62,632 nt of DNA from a bacterium (GCA_024408855.1 JAKSUQ010000011.1:1-62632); one strand, 5' to 3'. Positions 27,334 through 36,979 are shown, counted from the first letter of the stretch. The notes: a model not told the origin generated them from the letters alone. Numbers and translations: made by a program.

Positions 27334-28317
27334 ATGAAGTATAAATTTTTAAATGACGAACAAATAATTTTATCATTAGACAGATTGACTCGATTTAAAA
27401 ATACAAAAGATAAATATTTAAGAGTATTCTCTGATATTATTTGCGACTCTCTTATTGAACCTCAAATTAGAAGAAATGATATTGAAAAACTTAATTATAC
27501 AGAAATAGCAAGTATAGTTACAGAAATATTTAATAATTCGGTTGAAAAAAAGTCAAAGCCTGATTATTCAATAAACACTATTTTAAAAGATTATGAAAAT
27601 GCTGTATTTTGTAACGATTTTGATACCCAAAAATTACTTGATAATAAAATTGACTATAAAAATGCTATTTCAATTTTAGGAGATAATTGCCCTATTAATT
27701 TACTTTGGTTAAAAAAAATTGCTTTAAACCCTGTTGGTTATAAAGAGAATGAAAAAGAAACAAGGTGCAATAGCAAGTTAAAATTTCCGATTGAAAAAAT
27801 AATTTTGGTAGAAGGAGTAACGGAAGAAATTTTACTACCTGCATTTTCAAGGTATTTAGGTTTTGATTTTTATGAAAAAGGTGTGCAAATAATTGCGGCA
27901 GGAGGCAAAAATCAGGTTGTAAAGCTATACTATAAGTTAACCGAAGAACTAAAACTTCCTATTTTTATTTTACTTGATAAGGATGCGGAAGAAAATATTA
28001 AGCAAATACAACCAAAATTACGTAATATTGATAGTATCCACTTGTTATATAGTGGTGAGTTTGAAGATTTATTACCGCATTCTCTAATAACTAAAACCGT
28101 TAATTTACATTTTGAAAACTTTTTAAATATTACTGAAGATGACCTTAATAAAGAAACTTCTACTGCAAAAGCGCTTGAAGTTTTGTTTAAGACTAAAGGT
28201 TTGCACGAATTTAAAAAGGCAGAATTTGCCAAATTAGTAAAAGAAAATATCAACAACAATTCTGATATATCAGAAGAAATTGCAAATATAATAAATGAAA
28301 TTTTTTATAACAAATAA
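27334..28317 (+). CDS. Stand-alone TOPRIM protein (OLD-like)
   Basis: The 327-residue protein has an N-terminal helical region of about 150 residues with no match I can name. A TOPRIM domain follows: LVEGVTEE (catalytic E160), AAGGKNQV, and ILLDKDAEE (D215, D217), then YSGEFEDLLP, as at the end of OLD-family nucleases. The ABC-type ATPase that normally precedes this domain in OLD proteins is absent. It may be a nuclease or nicking protein, free or working with a separate ATPase. ATG 27334 has AAAGG upstream. The tRNA-Lys gene lies 109 nt downstream. Confidence 0.78.
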   Translation: MKYKFLNDEQIILSLDRLTRFKNTKDKYLRVFSDIICDSLIEPQIRRNDIEKLNYTEIASIVTEIFNNSVEKKSKPDYSINTILKDYENAVFCNDFDTQKLLDNKIDYKNAISILGDNCPINLLWLKKIALNPVGYKENEKETRCNSKLKFPIEKIILVEGVTEEILLPAFSRYLGFDFYEKGVQIIAAGGKNQVVKLYYKLTEELKLPIFILLDKDAEENIKQIQPKLRNIDSIHLLYSGEFEDLLPHSLITKTVNLHFENFLNITEDDLNKETSTAKALEVLFKTKGLHEFKKAEFAKLVKENINNNSDISEEIANIINEIFYNK

Positions 28318-28318
28318 C

Positions 28319-28347
28319 TTGACACTCAATTTTGTTCTTGCTACCAT
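28319..28347 (+). promoter_or_regulatory. Promoter for tRNA-Lys and dxr
   Basis: TTGACA (28319-28324), 17-nt spacer, TACCAT (28342-28347). It begins 2 nt after the TOPRIM stop. The region between it and the tRNA (28355-28426) would be a removed leader. Confidence 0.55.
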
Positions 28348-28426
28348 AACACTTGTGGTTGCAAGAAATTTAGCCGAAATGCAACGAATGGCTGGATGTT
28401 TTCAACCAAATAAAGTGAATAAGTTT

Positions 28427-28499
28427 GCGCTTGTAGCTCAGTCGGTAGAGCAATCCCCTTTTAAGGGAGAGGTCGCGCGTTCGAATCGCGCCAGGCGCA
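28427..28499 (+). tRNA. tRNA-Lys (anticodon UUU)
   Basis: The 73-nt cloverleaf is complete. Acceptor arm GCGCTTG (28427-28433) pairs with CAGGCGC (28492-28498). D arm is GCTC/GAGC, anticodon arm has loop CTTTTAA (anticodon TTT), and T arm GCGCG-TTCGAAT-CGCGC is perfect. The first pair of the anticodon stem is A-G, a mismatch. The CCA end is not encoded. dxr starts 31 nt downstream on the same strand and is probably cotranscribed. Confidence 0.95.
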
Positions 28500-28530
28500 A
28501 TTTTTGTTAGTAAAATAAAGATTTTTGAAT

Positions 28531-29649
28531 ATGAAAAGAAAAATCAGTATAATTGGCTCAACCGGTTCTATCGGGCGACAAGCTCTTGAAGTGATTGATA
28601 AACTTGAAGATAAATTTGAAATAAGAGCTTTAACGGCAGGTGCTAATACAGAGTTATTAAACGAGCAAATAAGAAAATACAAACCAAAGTATGCGTATGC
28701 TAAAAATTCCTCTGAAATTAGTGGTACAAGTTTATTGTCGCTTGAAGAAATTTGTTCGGATAAAGAAAATGATATTATTTTGGTTGCAGTTTCCGGAAAA
28801 ATTGGTTTAAAACCGACAGTCACTGCTATAAATAACGGAATTGATGTCGCTTTAGCAAACAAAGAAACACTTGTTATGGCAGGTGATATCGTTATGCCTT
28901 TAGCTAAAATAAACGGTGTAAATATTATTCCTGTTGATAGTGAACACTGTGCAATTCATCAATGTATAAAAGACATTAATCAAGTAGAAAAACTTATTAT
29001 AACAGCTTCCGGCGGACCATTTTTGAACAAAACAGTTGAAGATATGAAATCTGCCACTGTTTCGGAAGCTCTTGCACATCCTCGTTGGAAAATGGGAAAA
29101 AAAATTACAGTTGACAGTGCTACCCTTATGAATAAAGGGCTTGAAGTAATCGAAGCACACCATTTGTTTAATATGCCATATGATAAAATTGACGTAGTTG
29201 TTCATCCGCAAAGTATTGTGCACTCGGCAATTGAGTACATAGATGGTAGTGTTATAGCTCAAGTGGGATTGCCAAGCATGCATATACCTATTCAATATGC
29301 GATTACATATCCTGAAAGATTTGTGGGGATTAAGTCAAAGAGTTTCAGATTTTCCGAAATAGCAAGGTTAGATTTTGAAGTACCTGATTATAAAAAGTTT
29401 AAAACTCTAAAAATTGCCTATGATTGCGGGAAAATCGGAGGTTCAATGCCGATTTGTATGAATGCCGCAAATGAAGAAGCTGTATTTGCATTTTTAGAGG
29501 GCAAAATTAAGTTGTATGATATCGCTAAGATTGTTGAAAATATGTTAAGCCGGCATACTCCTATGTATAATCTTTCCTTGGATGATATTTTCGAACTTGA
29601 TAATGAAATTAGGATTAAAACTGTTGAGCAGTTAAATGTTCATGCTTAA
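28531..29649 (+). CDS. dxr: 1-deoxy-D-xylulose 5-phosphate reductoisomerase
   Basis: This 372-residue enzyme makes 2-C-methyl-D-erythritol 4-phosphate with NADPH, the committed step of the non-mevalonate isoprenoid pathway. It has the NADPH fold GSTGSIGRQAL, the metal and substrate motifs PVDSEHCAIHQC, ASGGPF, HPRWKMGKKITVDSATLMNKGLE (checked in parts) and AANEEAVFAF. A TTG two codons earlier is possible, but the ATG at 28531 gives the usual start. It overlaps the convergent ctpA gene by 35 nt. Confidence 0.97.
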   Translation: MKRKISIIGSTGSIGRQALEVIDKLEDKFEIRALTAGANTELLNEQIRKYKPKYAYAKNSSEISGTSLLSLEEICSDKENDIILVAVSGKIGLKPTVTAINNGIDVALANKETLVMAGDIVMPLAKINGVNIIPVDSEHCAIHQCIKDINQVEKLIITASGGPFLNKTVEDMKSATVSEALAHPRWKMGKKITVDSATLMNKGLEVIEAHHLFNMPYDKIDVVVHPQSIVHSAIEYIDGSVIAQVGLPSMHIPIQYAITYPERFVGIKSKSFRFSEIARLDFEVPDYKKFKTLKIAYDCGKIGGSMPICMNAANEEAVFAFLEGKIKLYDIAKIVENMLSRHTPMYNLSLDDIFELDNEIRIKTVEQLNVHA

Positions 29650-30877
29650 TTTCATTATTTAATATATCTTTAGCTTTATTTAACTGAATATCATCTTTTG
29701 GATTAAAGAACAGATAATTGTATTCGTTTCCGATTTCAACATCAGGTTTAATTCCTAACTTATTAATATCAGTGCCATTAGGAGTCAAATATCTTGCAAT
29801 GGTTACATTTAAACCGGTACGGTTTGGAAGCGGTATGACTTTTTGTACAAGTCCTTTACCAAATGTTTTTCGACCTACTAATTTTGCTTTATGAGAGTCT
29901 TTCAAAGCTCCGGAAAGAATTTCACTTGCACTTGCACTTGCACCATTTACAAGCACAACTATCGGCTTTTTAATTATACTGTTTGATTTTGTTGCATTTA
30001 TAATCTTTTTGTTTTCATTTTTATAAATAATTTCAACAATTTTCCCTTCATCAATAAACATATTTGCTATAAAAACAGCATTATCAAGAAGTCCGCCTGT
30101 ATTACCCCTTAAATCCAAAATAATAGAATCTGTATTTTTTGTATTTTCAAGGGCCTCTAAAAATTCTTTCGGAGTATTTTCACCCATAAAACTTATTATA
30201 TGAATATATCCTATATGATTGTCTAATATTGAACTTTTTACGTTTTTAATTTTTATTTCCTTGCGTTTAATTTTTTTTACAATTTTTTTTGAATTTCTAA
30301 GCAGTGTCAACTCTACCACACTATTTTCAGGACCTCTTACAAGCGAAGACACCTCTGAAACACTCATTCCGTTAATTTCTTTTCCATCAACCGCAACAAT
30401 AATGTCCCCTTGTTTTAATTGAGAAAAATCAGCAGGTGTTGACGGTATAACATTAAATACTTCAATTTTACCTGAATTTGAATAGATATTAACACCAATA
30501 CCATATATTTTTGATGTTATTGAAGTTGTTAAATCTTGAAAATCTTTGCTGTTCATATATCTTGTATAAGGTTCATCCAAACTGGCTATCATAGTATCAA
30601 TAGCTACTTTTGCATCATCCTCAGTCTTTATTTTCCCTTGATATCTATATTTCCAACGGCTCCATTTTTGATGATTTAATGTTGTATCATAATATTCTTT
30701 TGAAATAACTTTCCAAGTTAAATCAAAAAATTTCTGTGGCGCAAGTTCAGTATCATTATACAAAGATTTAGACAGCAAATAATCACTTGCTTTATTATAA
30801 GTATTCAAAAATACGTGGTTAAACATAACCAGTATTAACAATAAAAATAACGGTATTATTATTTGTTTAACTCTCAT
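29615..30877 (-). CDS. ctpA: Carboxyl-terminal processing protease (S41, CtpA type)
   Basis: The protein has 420 residues from ATG 30877. An N-terminal hydrophobic segment (about 5-25) exports or anchors it. A PDZ domain (about 110-195, GIGVNIYS...AVDGKEINGM) precedes the S41 catalytic core with Ser in NGASASASEIL and Lys in GRKTFGKGLVQ. It trims or degrades periplasmic proteins at their C-termini. I prefer 30877 because the predicted promoter (TTGCTT-N17-TTAAAT at 30912-30884) would start transcription at that ATG. Two earlier starts (30895, 30898) lie inside that promoter. Confidence 0.93.
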   Translation of the reverse strand: MRVKQIIIPLFLLLILVMFNHVFLNTYNKASDYLLSKSLYNDTELAPQKFFDLTWKVISKEYYDTTLNHQKWSRWKYRYQGKIKTEDDAKVAIDTMIASLDEPYTRYMNSKDFQDLTTSITSKIYGIGVNIYSNSGKIEVFNVIPSTPADFSQLKQGDIIVAVDGKEINGMSVSEVSSLVRGPENSVVELTLLRNSKKIVKKIKRKEIKIKNVKSSILDNHIGYIHIISFMGENTPKEFLEALENTKNTDSIILDLRGNTGGLLDNAVFIANMFIDEGKIVEIIYKNENKKIINATKSNSIIKKPIVVLVNGASASASEILSGALKDSHKAKLVGRKTFGKGLVQKVIPLPNRTGLNVTIARYLTPNGTDINKLGIKPDVEIGNEYNYLFFNPKDDIQLNKAKDILNNEIKHEHLTAQQF

Positions 30878-30958
30878 ACAAATATTTAACATCAACAATA
30901 CTTGCTAAGCAATACACCATCTGTTATACAAAAGAATTATATAATAAATGTTATATCT

Positions 30959-31627
30959 TTATTGATTATTAAATCCGGGAGAAGTTACCGGTAAATTTTT
31001 ATAACCGTTATTTGAATATACTGCTTTTTTGATATATTTATTTGTATAATTTCCCTTTTCTAACAATTGTCTTAATGTATTTTCTCTTGCTACCAATGAA
31101 GATTCCAAAATATTTTCTTCAGGATACATTTTTATCATTTCATCCCAAACACATGCTTCCATTGTCCAAGCATAAGTTTCCTCACTAAGAGAATTGTATT
31201 CATCCTGATGCAACGCTTCATGCGCTATCAATGCAGCTATTGCCGCAGGCGGAGCATCAGAATGTTTAGGGTTTATATATATAAACAGCTTATTTTTCTT
31301 TTTCCAACCTACTGCATCAAATGTTTCATATGCCGAGTTTAATTCTGTTAAATTCTTAAATGAAATTTGCATCGGATACTGTGTAAGATTAAATCCCATA
31401 ATTGCTCTTCTGGAATAATCAGCCGAAGTATTTTTCATCATATCTAAAGCAATATGCACTACCTGTTCGTTTGAAACTTTCTTGTACTCATTTGTTAAAG
31501 CATCTAAATATGCGTCAGTATACTTCTCAGGCAGCTTTACATTACAAGAAACAGGTATAATATCAGTAGCATTACACTTACATCCTATTAGTAACAGTAA
31601 AAATATATAAAATATTGTTTTTTTCAT
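30959..31627 (-). CDS. Putative lipoprotein with HExxH motif
   Basis: The 222-residue protein begins with a signal peptide ending in a lipobox (LLIGC, Cys16), so it is probably lipid-anchored. HEALHQDEYNSLSEE in the middle has the HExxH plus downstream Glu layout of gluzincin-type metallopeptidases. Two Cys after the lipobox may form a disulfide. It could be a small periplasmic peptidase; substrate unknown. It is divergent from the MnmC-like gene. Confidence 0.75.
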   Translation of the reverse strand: MKKTIFYIFLLLLIGCKCNATDIIPVSCNVKLPEKYTDAYLDALTNEYKKVSNEQVVHIALDMMKNTSADYSRRAIMGFNLTQYPMQISFKNLTELNSAYETFDAVGWKKKNKLFIYINPKHSDAPPAAIAALIAHEALHQDEYNSLSEETYAWTMEACVWDEMIKMYPEENILESSLVARENTLRQLLEKGNYTNKYIKKAVYSNNGYKNLPVTSPGFNNQ

Positions 31628-31693
31628 AATATTGCCTTCCTTTATAATTATATACTTTTTAATTAAATTAAGTCAAAAATATTATAAACATTC

Positions 31694-31722
31694 TTGCAAT
31701 ATAGCTGAAACCTTGATATAAT
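31694..31722 (+). promoter_or_regulatory. Sigma-70 promoter, leaderless start of the MnmC-like gene
   Basis: TTGCAA (31694-31699), 17-nt spacer, TATAAT (31717-31722), then 7 nt to the ATG at 31730. The transcript should start at or one base before the ATG. Confidence 0.7.
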
Positions 31723-31729
31723 TAGCAAT

Positions 31730-33148
31730 ATGAGGGATTTTGAATTTTATTATACGCACGACGGTTCAGTCGGATTGTACTCTTATGATGTAAATGACGT
31801 CTATCATTCAAAGTTTGGAGCTTTATCGGAAGCATGGACTAAATTTGTATTACCTTCTGGGATTGATAAATTGGTTAATAATAAAAAAAATATCAACATT
31901 TTAGATGTATGCTATGGCATAGGTTATAATACAAAAGCTCTCATGAGTTTTGTAATTAATAAAAATTCCGAAATTTTAAAAAATAAAAAAATAAAAAAAT
32001 TAACTAACAGAAATAAAAATATCGTTTCGAAATATACCAATAATCTCAAAATTAACACAGTGGAATTATTGCCATATATCGAAACGAACAACAAGGTTAA
32101 TTTTTCTTCTTTTAATATCGATTGTTTAGAAATGAATAAAACATTGGTAAAAATTTCACCTTTGCTTAAAACAGTTAATTATAATAAAAAATTCTTCAGA
32201 AAAATTTTTCCGCATACATATTTTTATTTAAAAAAAAGACTTAAAAAAAATTGTTTTATATACAATCTACTATTTTTGCCAAAATTAAGAAATAATAAAA
32301 ATATCTCTCAACTTTTAAATTTAAGATACCGAGAAGATGATAAACAATTAATTAATGTTAGCAGCGACTATGAAATCAATAAGTATGTAAATAAAATTAT
32401 ACTAAAAAAAATTAAAGAGAATTTTGGAGATTTTATTGTTGATGAATATTCAGAAAATTTATATACAAAGCAGCAAAATTATAAATATTTTGATAGATAT
32501 ATGATAGGTTTAGCTAAAAATAATGGTTTATTTGGATATAAAACTCAATCAAAGTCAAAATTATACGCCTTGTTACATAATATATATTATAGATATTTAT
32601 CGAGTCGATACATAAAGATGAATTTTGATATAGCTAATAGCCTATTTAATCTCAATTTTTATATAGATGATGCAAGAAAGACTGTTGTAAACCTAATTGA
32701 TGATTATTACGACCTCATTTTTTTAGATGCCTTTACCTTTACAAATTCGCCTGAACTTTGGACTGTAGAATTTATTGAACAATTATATAAAAAACTTTCA
32801 CAAAACGGAAAGATTTTAACGTATTCTAATTCAGCATCCGTTAGAATGGCGTTTTTAAATAATAATTTATATGTTGGTAAAATCAAAGATGAAATAACAG
32901 GAAATTTCGTAGGTACAATAGCTTCAAAAGACAAATCCGCTATAAAATATCCATTAAATAATTATGAACTTGGACTTTGCAATACAAAAGCAGGCATACC
33001 GTATCATGATGAAAACTTGTCCTTACCGAAAGAGATTATTTTAAAAAGGCGCAAATATGAATTTAATACAAGTGATTTAATAACGGCTTCACAATACAAA
33101 AAAGCAATGCAACTGAAGAATAAGGAGTTTAACAATGAGCAAGAATGA
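31730..33148 (+). CDS. MnmC/MnmD-like tRNA methyltransferase domain protein
   Basis: The 472-residue protein matches the MnmC methyltransferase family at both ends: DVYHSKFGALSEAW and DVCYGIGYNTKALM (SAM-binding loop) near the start, and DLIFLDAFTFTNSPELWTVEF near residue 330, the family's DAFsPxxNPELWT motif. Between them is a Lys/Asn-rich insertion of about 170 residues (about 85-265), absent from ordinary MnmD. The family adds the last methyl group of mnm5s2U34 in tRNAs such as Lys(UUU). The gene appears leaderless and overlaps the next gene (an FAD enzyme) by 14 nt. In E. coli MnmC the same step is fused to an FAD enzyme. Confidence 0.82.
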   Translation: MRDFEFYYTHDGSVGLYSYDVNDVYHSKFGALSEAWTKFVLPSGIDKLVNNKKNINILDVCYGIGYNTKALMSFVINKNSEILKNKKIKKLTNRNKNIVSKYTNNLKINTVELLPYIETNNKVNFSSFNIDCLEMNKTLVKISPLLKTVNYNKKFFRKIFPHTYFYLKKRLKKNCFIYNLLFLPKLRNNKNISQLLNLRYREDDKQLINVSSDYEINKYVNKIILKKIKENFGDFIVDEYSENLYTKQQNYKYFDRYMIGLAKNNGLFGYKTQSKSKLYALLHNIYYRYLSSRYIKMNFDIANSLFNLNFYIDDARKTVVNLIDDYYDLIFLDAFTFTNSPELWTVEFIEQLYKKLSQNGKILTYSNSASVRMAFLNNNLYVGKIKDEITGNFVGTIASKDKSAIKYPLNNYELGLCNTKAGIPYHDENLSLPKEIILKRRKYEFNTSDLITASQYKKAMQLKNKEFNNEQE

Positions 33149-34415
33149 ATATGATGTTATAATAGCCGGAGGAGGAACAGCCGGAGTTAGTTGTGCTTGG
33201 AATTCAGCAAAACTTGGACTTAAAACTCTTTTAATTGAACAAAATTCATATTTGGGCGGTGCCATAACTTCATCATTAGTAATTCCTGCAATGAAAAATT
33301 CAGCTAATTCAATAAATAATCAGTTTTACAAAAAATTATATTCAGAACTTTCTGCTGTTAACGGTGCAATTACATATTCTGACGGCAATATAGGTTGGTT
33401 TAATCCGGAATTAACAAAGATAATTCTGGATAAAATGATGAAAGATGTTGGAGTGGATGTTGTATTTAATTCACATATTAGTAATATAAAGCAAAAAGAA
33501 AACAAAAATTTATCAGTACATATTGAAACGATATATACAAATAACATGTTTGTTTCTCTTAAAGAATTATTGTTAGATATCGAAACGAGATATTTGGTAG
33601 ATAGCACAGGCGATGGAAAAATTTGCCAAAAATTAAATTGCAAAATTTTAGAAAATTCAAAAGAAAATTTTCAACCTGTTAGTTTAAGATTTGTCATGGC
33701 TGGTATTGATGTAGAAACTTTTGCAGCTTGGCTTGAAGAATATGATAGTGATAGAAATGTTACTACTATTGCTCATATTAACAATGAAATACACCTATCA
33801 ACGGCTTATACTTGGGATACAAATAAGAAATGGGCTTTAAAGCCTTTGTTTGAGGATGCCATAGAGAAAAACATTCTTAAATATGAAGATACTAACTATT
33901 TTCAAATATTTACAATTGCCGGGGCTGCCGATTCTATTGCGTTTAACGCCCCAAGATTACTCAATAATGATATTACTGAAACTGAAGCATATATAATAGG
34001 CAGAGAAAGCATTTTAAGACTTTCAAACTTTTGTAAAACTTATTTCCCGGGATTTGACAAGGCGTATATTTCTAAAATAGCTGATAAGATAGGCATACGA
34101 ACATCATACAGAATAGAATGCGAATACATCTATACATATGAAGATTTAATTTCTGGTAAAAAATTCAATAATCCTGTCGTTATATCAGATTATCCTGTTG
34201 ATATTCATTCGGCAAAGCAAAATTCGTCAACGCTTGAAAAAGTTACGCAAGAATACCAATTACCAGTTGAAGCATTAATTGTTAAAGGGCATTCAAACCT
34301 TTTTGTAATTGGTAAATGTATTTCAACAGATGATAAGGCCATTGGGGCATTAAGAATAATTCCGTCTTGTTTCTGTATGGGAGAAGGACTTGCTAAATAC
34401 ATATCGGAAAAATAA
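33135..34415 (+). CDS. FAD-dependent oxidoreductase
   Basis: The 426-residue protein begins with a Rossmann FAD site (DVIIAGGGTAGVSCA) and then IEQNSYLGGAITSSLV, with DSTGDGKIC in the middle and a C-terminal GALRIIPSCFCMGEG that returns to the FAD. This is the FAD_oxidored type, related to fumarate-reductase-like flavoproteins, not the DAO type fused in E. coli MnmC. Its start overlaps the methyltransferase gene by 14 nt, so the two are coupled and may work on one pathway. Substrate unknown. Confidence 0.85.
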   Translation: MSKNEYDVIIAGGGTAGVSCAWNSAKLGLKTLLIEQNSYLGGAITSSLVIPAMKNSANSINNQFYKKLYSELSAVNGAITYSDGNIGWFNPELTKIILDKMMKDVGVDVVFNSHISNIKQKENKNLSVHIETIYTNNMFVSLKELLLDIETRYLVDSTGDGKICQKLNCKILENSKENFQPVSLRFVMAGIDVETFAAWLEEYDSDRNVTTIAHINNEIHLSTAYTWDTNKKWALKPLFEDAIEKNILKYEDTNYFQIFTIAGAADSIAFNAPRLLNNDITETEAYIIGRESILRLSNFCKTYFPGFDKAYISKIADKIGIRTSYRIECEYIYTYEDLISGKKFNNPVVISDYPVDIHSAKQNSSTLEKVTQEYQLPVEALIVKGHSNLFVIGKCISTDDKAIGALRIIPSCFCMGEGLAKYISEK

Positions 34416-34416
34416 A

Positions 34417-35304
34417 TTAATCCTCATCAAAATTGTTTGTAATTGTGTGAATATATTCCAATAATTGTCTAAAATAATCTATATCCGTACTTCCGTTAAG
34501 AACAACATCTGCAAATTCTCTTGCAGGTTGCACATACTTTTCTCCGGCACCTATGATATATTCCCAGTGTTTTTTAGCGTTATCCAAATCCTGGTTTCTT
34601 TCGGTATAAGCACGCCTTAAAAATCTTTCACGTCTTACTTCAAGCTCAGTTTCCACATAAACTTTAATATCAAAAATATCTTTAATCTCATCAAACATTG
34701 TTGCCATACCTTCAACAATAATAATTTTATTCGAAGGCACAAACTTTGAATGAGGGATTGAAACACCTGTCCCGTTGGGCATATACTCAGGTGCATATAT
34801 ATCATTACCTAAAGAAATACTTTTTAAATCACTTTTCAAAATATCAAGCTGAAAACTTGTCGGGGAATCTATATCATAACCGTTATCCCTTAGAGCATCA
34901 AACGTACCGTATTTTTTAATTAAATCAGAAATATCGTTAAAATAATTGTCAGTTGAATGTATTGTAACAGGCATATCAAAACTTTTAATTAAATCAGAAA
35001 TTGCTCTGCATATGGTTGACTTTCCAGAAGCAGATTCTCCGGTAATACCTATCATAATCCTTTTGTCAGGATTAGAAATTAATCTGCGAGAAAATTTTTG
35101 AGCAAAATCAAGCTTAACTTCCTTAAAGATAGGACATGCTTCTTGGCTATCATAAAAAAGTAATTGCTTGAATTTTGTCTGTAAATAGAAAGCCAAGAGC
35201 TCTCTGCCGGATTTTTGGGTAAAATCAGGTTTTAAAATCTTATCATCTGAATTGATTTCTTTTTCAATCAGGTGATGCAAACCATTTTTGTCATCATCAA
35301 TCAT
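34417..35304 (-). CDS. Uridine kinase/phosphoribulokinase-family P-loop kinase
   Basis: The 295-residue protein has a P-loop GESASGKST (89-97) followed by HSTDNYFND, EYMPNGTG and IIVEGMATMFDE, the succession of uridine kinase and phosphoribulokinase-type enzymes. The first 85 residues are an additional helical region. It probably phosphorylates a nucleoside or a sugar; the true substrate cannot be read from the sequence. It ends 1 nt from the convergent FAD-enzyme stop. Confidence 0.85.
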   Translation of the reverse strand: MIDDDKNGLHHLIEKEINSDDKILKPDFTQKSGRELLAFYLQTKFKQLLFYDSQEACPIFKEVKLDFAQKFSRRLISNPDKRIMIGITGESASGKSTICRAISDLIKSFDMPVTIHSTDNYFNDISDLIKKYGTFDALRDNGYDIDSPTSFQLDILKSDLKSISLGNDIYAPEYMPNGTGVSIPHSKFVPSNKIIIVEGMATMFDEIKDIFDIKVYVETELEVRRERFLRRAYTERNQDLDNAKKHWEYIIGAGEKYVQPAREFADVVLNGSTDIDYFRQLLEYIHTITNNFDED

Positions 35305-35381
35305 TATTAATTACCAGTATCCTTACATTATACATAAAAATAAAAATTGGTAAAGTGTGAATATTACAATAATTAATATTT

Positions 35382-36965
35382 CTATGATTCAAAAAGTTCA
35401 CTAATCTTGTCAGCTATATCTTTAGGGTCAATTTCTTGTGTTACAGCATTGATTTCTTGTGCTTGTTGATATAATTTCGCAGCCTCAACTTTGTTTCCTT
35501 TTATTGTAATTGCACGAGCTAAGTTAAAATGAGCAAGCGCATAATTCGGATTACATTCTATCGCTTTTGTAAATAATTCTATTGACTTGTTAACTCTGCC
35601 CAAATCATCAAGATATATTACGCCTAAATTGTTATAAGCAATATCGTATGAAGTATCGTATTTTATTGCTAATTCGTAAGATTTCATTGCTTCTTCCGTA
35701 ACACCTTGTCCCCAGTACAAGAAACCTAAATTACAATGAATTTTCGCATTGTGGGGTTCTAATTCAAGGGCTTGCCTATATACTGCAAGAGCATTTGCGT
35801 AATCTTCTTTATCATAAAAGGCACTACCTAAATTTACATAAATATCAATATCCTCAGGAGTAAGCACATATGCGGTCTGATAAGCTGATATCGCAGCATC
35901 AGTATCAGTTTTGTTTTCCTGATAAACAAAACCCATAGTTTGTGCAATAACACTTGTCCAAGACGGATTAGGGTTTAAAGTTATTGCAGTTTGATAATTT
36001 GATATTGCAAGATCAAATTCACCTTTTATATAGTAAATGTTGGCCAGGTTTGAATACAAATCAGGCATTGCAGGAGCCATCATAATTAACTTATTGTAAA
36101 CCTCAATTGCTTGATTATAATCACCTTGTTCTTCATAAGCATGACACAAATGCTTATAAGCAGGGATATTAAACGAATCAATCCATATTGCCATTTTATA
36201 TTCAGTAATTGCATCTTCAAAATAGCCGGTAGAAAGATATATATCCCCCAAAACACAATACAATGGTGCAAACCCAGGAGCCATTTCTATTGATTTTTTA
36301 TATAAATCAATGGCACTGGCGTAATTTCTTGTTTGTATATAATAAAAACCGGCAATAAATACAGGTAAAAATGCTAAATATGAAATACTTGTGCATATAT
36401 TTTTTAACGCTGTTTTATCAAACGGAATTAGGATTAAAGACATTAATTGCTCACAAAATGCTTTGAACTTGTATTTGCAATTTTTAAAAGAAGATGCTTC
36501 ATAAAGTTTATAAAGCAAAAAATGAGCGCTTGATGAACCTAATTTTGAACACTGGATTGCAGCTATTGCGGCATCTACCGCGTCTGTAAAATGAGCTTTT
36601 TTAATAAAAGTTTCAGCTATCATATAATATGCTTCATAATAGTTATTTTTTTTCTCCAAAGCCGTAGTTAAAGCATTAAGAGCTTTATCCAAATCGCCCT
36701 TATAAAAAAAAGCAACTCCAAGTTTGTAATATATTTCATGAGAATCTAACAGCGATTCCATAGCAAGCTGATATTCAGTAATTGCTTCATCTACATATTG
36801 GCAGGCATTATATATATCCAAATGCCATTTAATATATAAATCGCCCATTCTCAAATGTAAACTCGGATTAGATGGATCTTTCTGCAAATCTAACTTACAT
36901 CTCTCAATTTGTGCCAACATCTTGGTTCTTTTTCTATCTAATAGTTTTTCTTCGCTGTCAATCAC
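35382..36965 (-). CDS. TPR repeat protein with membrane segment
   Basis: The 527-residue protein consists of about 13 TPR units (typical piece AISAYQTAYVLTPEDIDIYV). A hydrophobic stretch near 195-210 (YLAFLPVFIAGFYY) interrupts the repeats. It resembles the O-GlcNAc-transferase-like TPR arrays used as scaffolds, with no catalytic domain. The start is GTG at 36965, 14 nt after the PilZ-like gene, with AAGAAGAT upstream, so it is in the same transcript. Confidence 0.88.
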   Translation of the reverse strand: MIDSEEKLLDRKRTKMLAQIERCKLDLQKDPSNPSLHLRMGDLYIKWHLDIYNACQYVDEAITEYQLAMESLLDSHEIYYKLGVAFFYKGDLDKALNALTTALEKKNNYYEAYYMIAETFIKKAHFTDAVDAAIAAIQCSKLGSSSAHFLLYKLYEASSFKNCKYKFKAFCEQLMSLILIPFDKTALKNICTSISYLAFLPVFIAGFYYIQTRNYASAIDLYKKSIEMAPGFAPLYCVLGDIYLSTGYFEDAITEYKMAIWIDSFNIPAYKHLCHAYEEQGDYNQAIEVYNKLIMMAPAMPDLYSNLANIYYIKGEFDLAISNYQTAITLNPNPSWTSVIAQTMGFVYQENKTDTDAAISAYQTAYVLTPEDIDIYVNLGSAFYDKEDYANALAVYRQALELEPHNAKIHCNLGFLYWGQGVTEEAMKSYELAIKYDTSYDIAYNNLGVIYLDDLGRVNKSIELFTKAIECNPNYALAHFNLARAITIKGNKVEAAKLYQQAQEINAVTQEIDPKDIADKISELFES

Positions 36966-36979
36966 TTTAATCTTCTTTC

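Noticed and set aside
33135-34415. FAD enzyme as the second half of a split MnmC
   Set aside because: Its motifs (GGA after IEQNSYL, DSTGDG) are of the FAD_oxidored type, not the DAO type found in MnmC; only the genetic coupling is similar.
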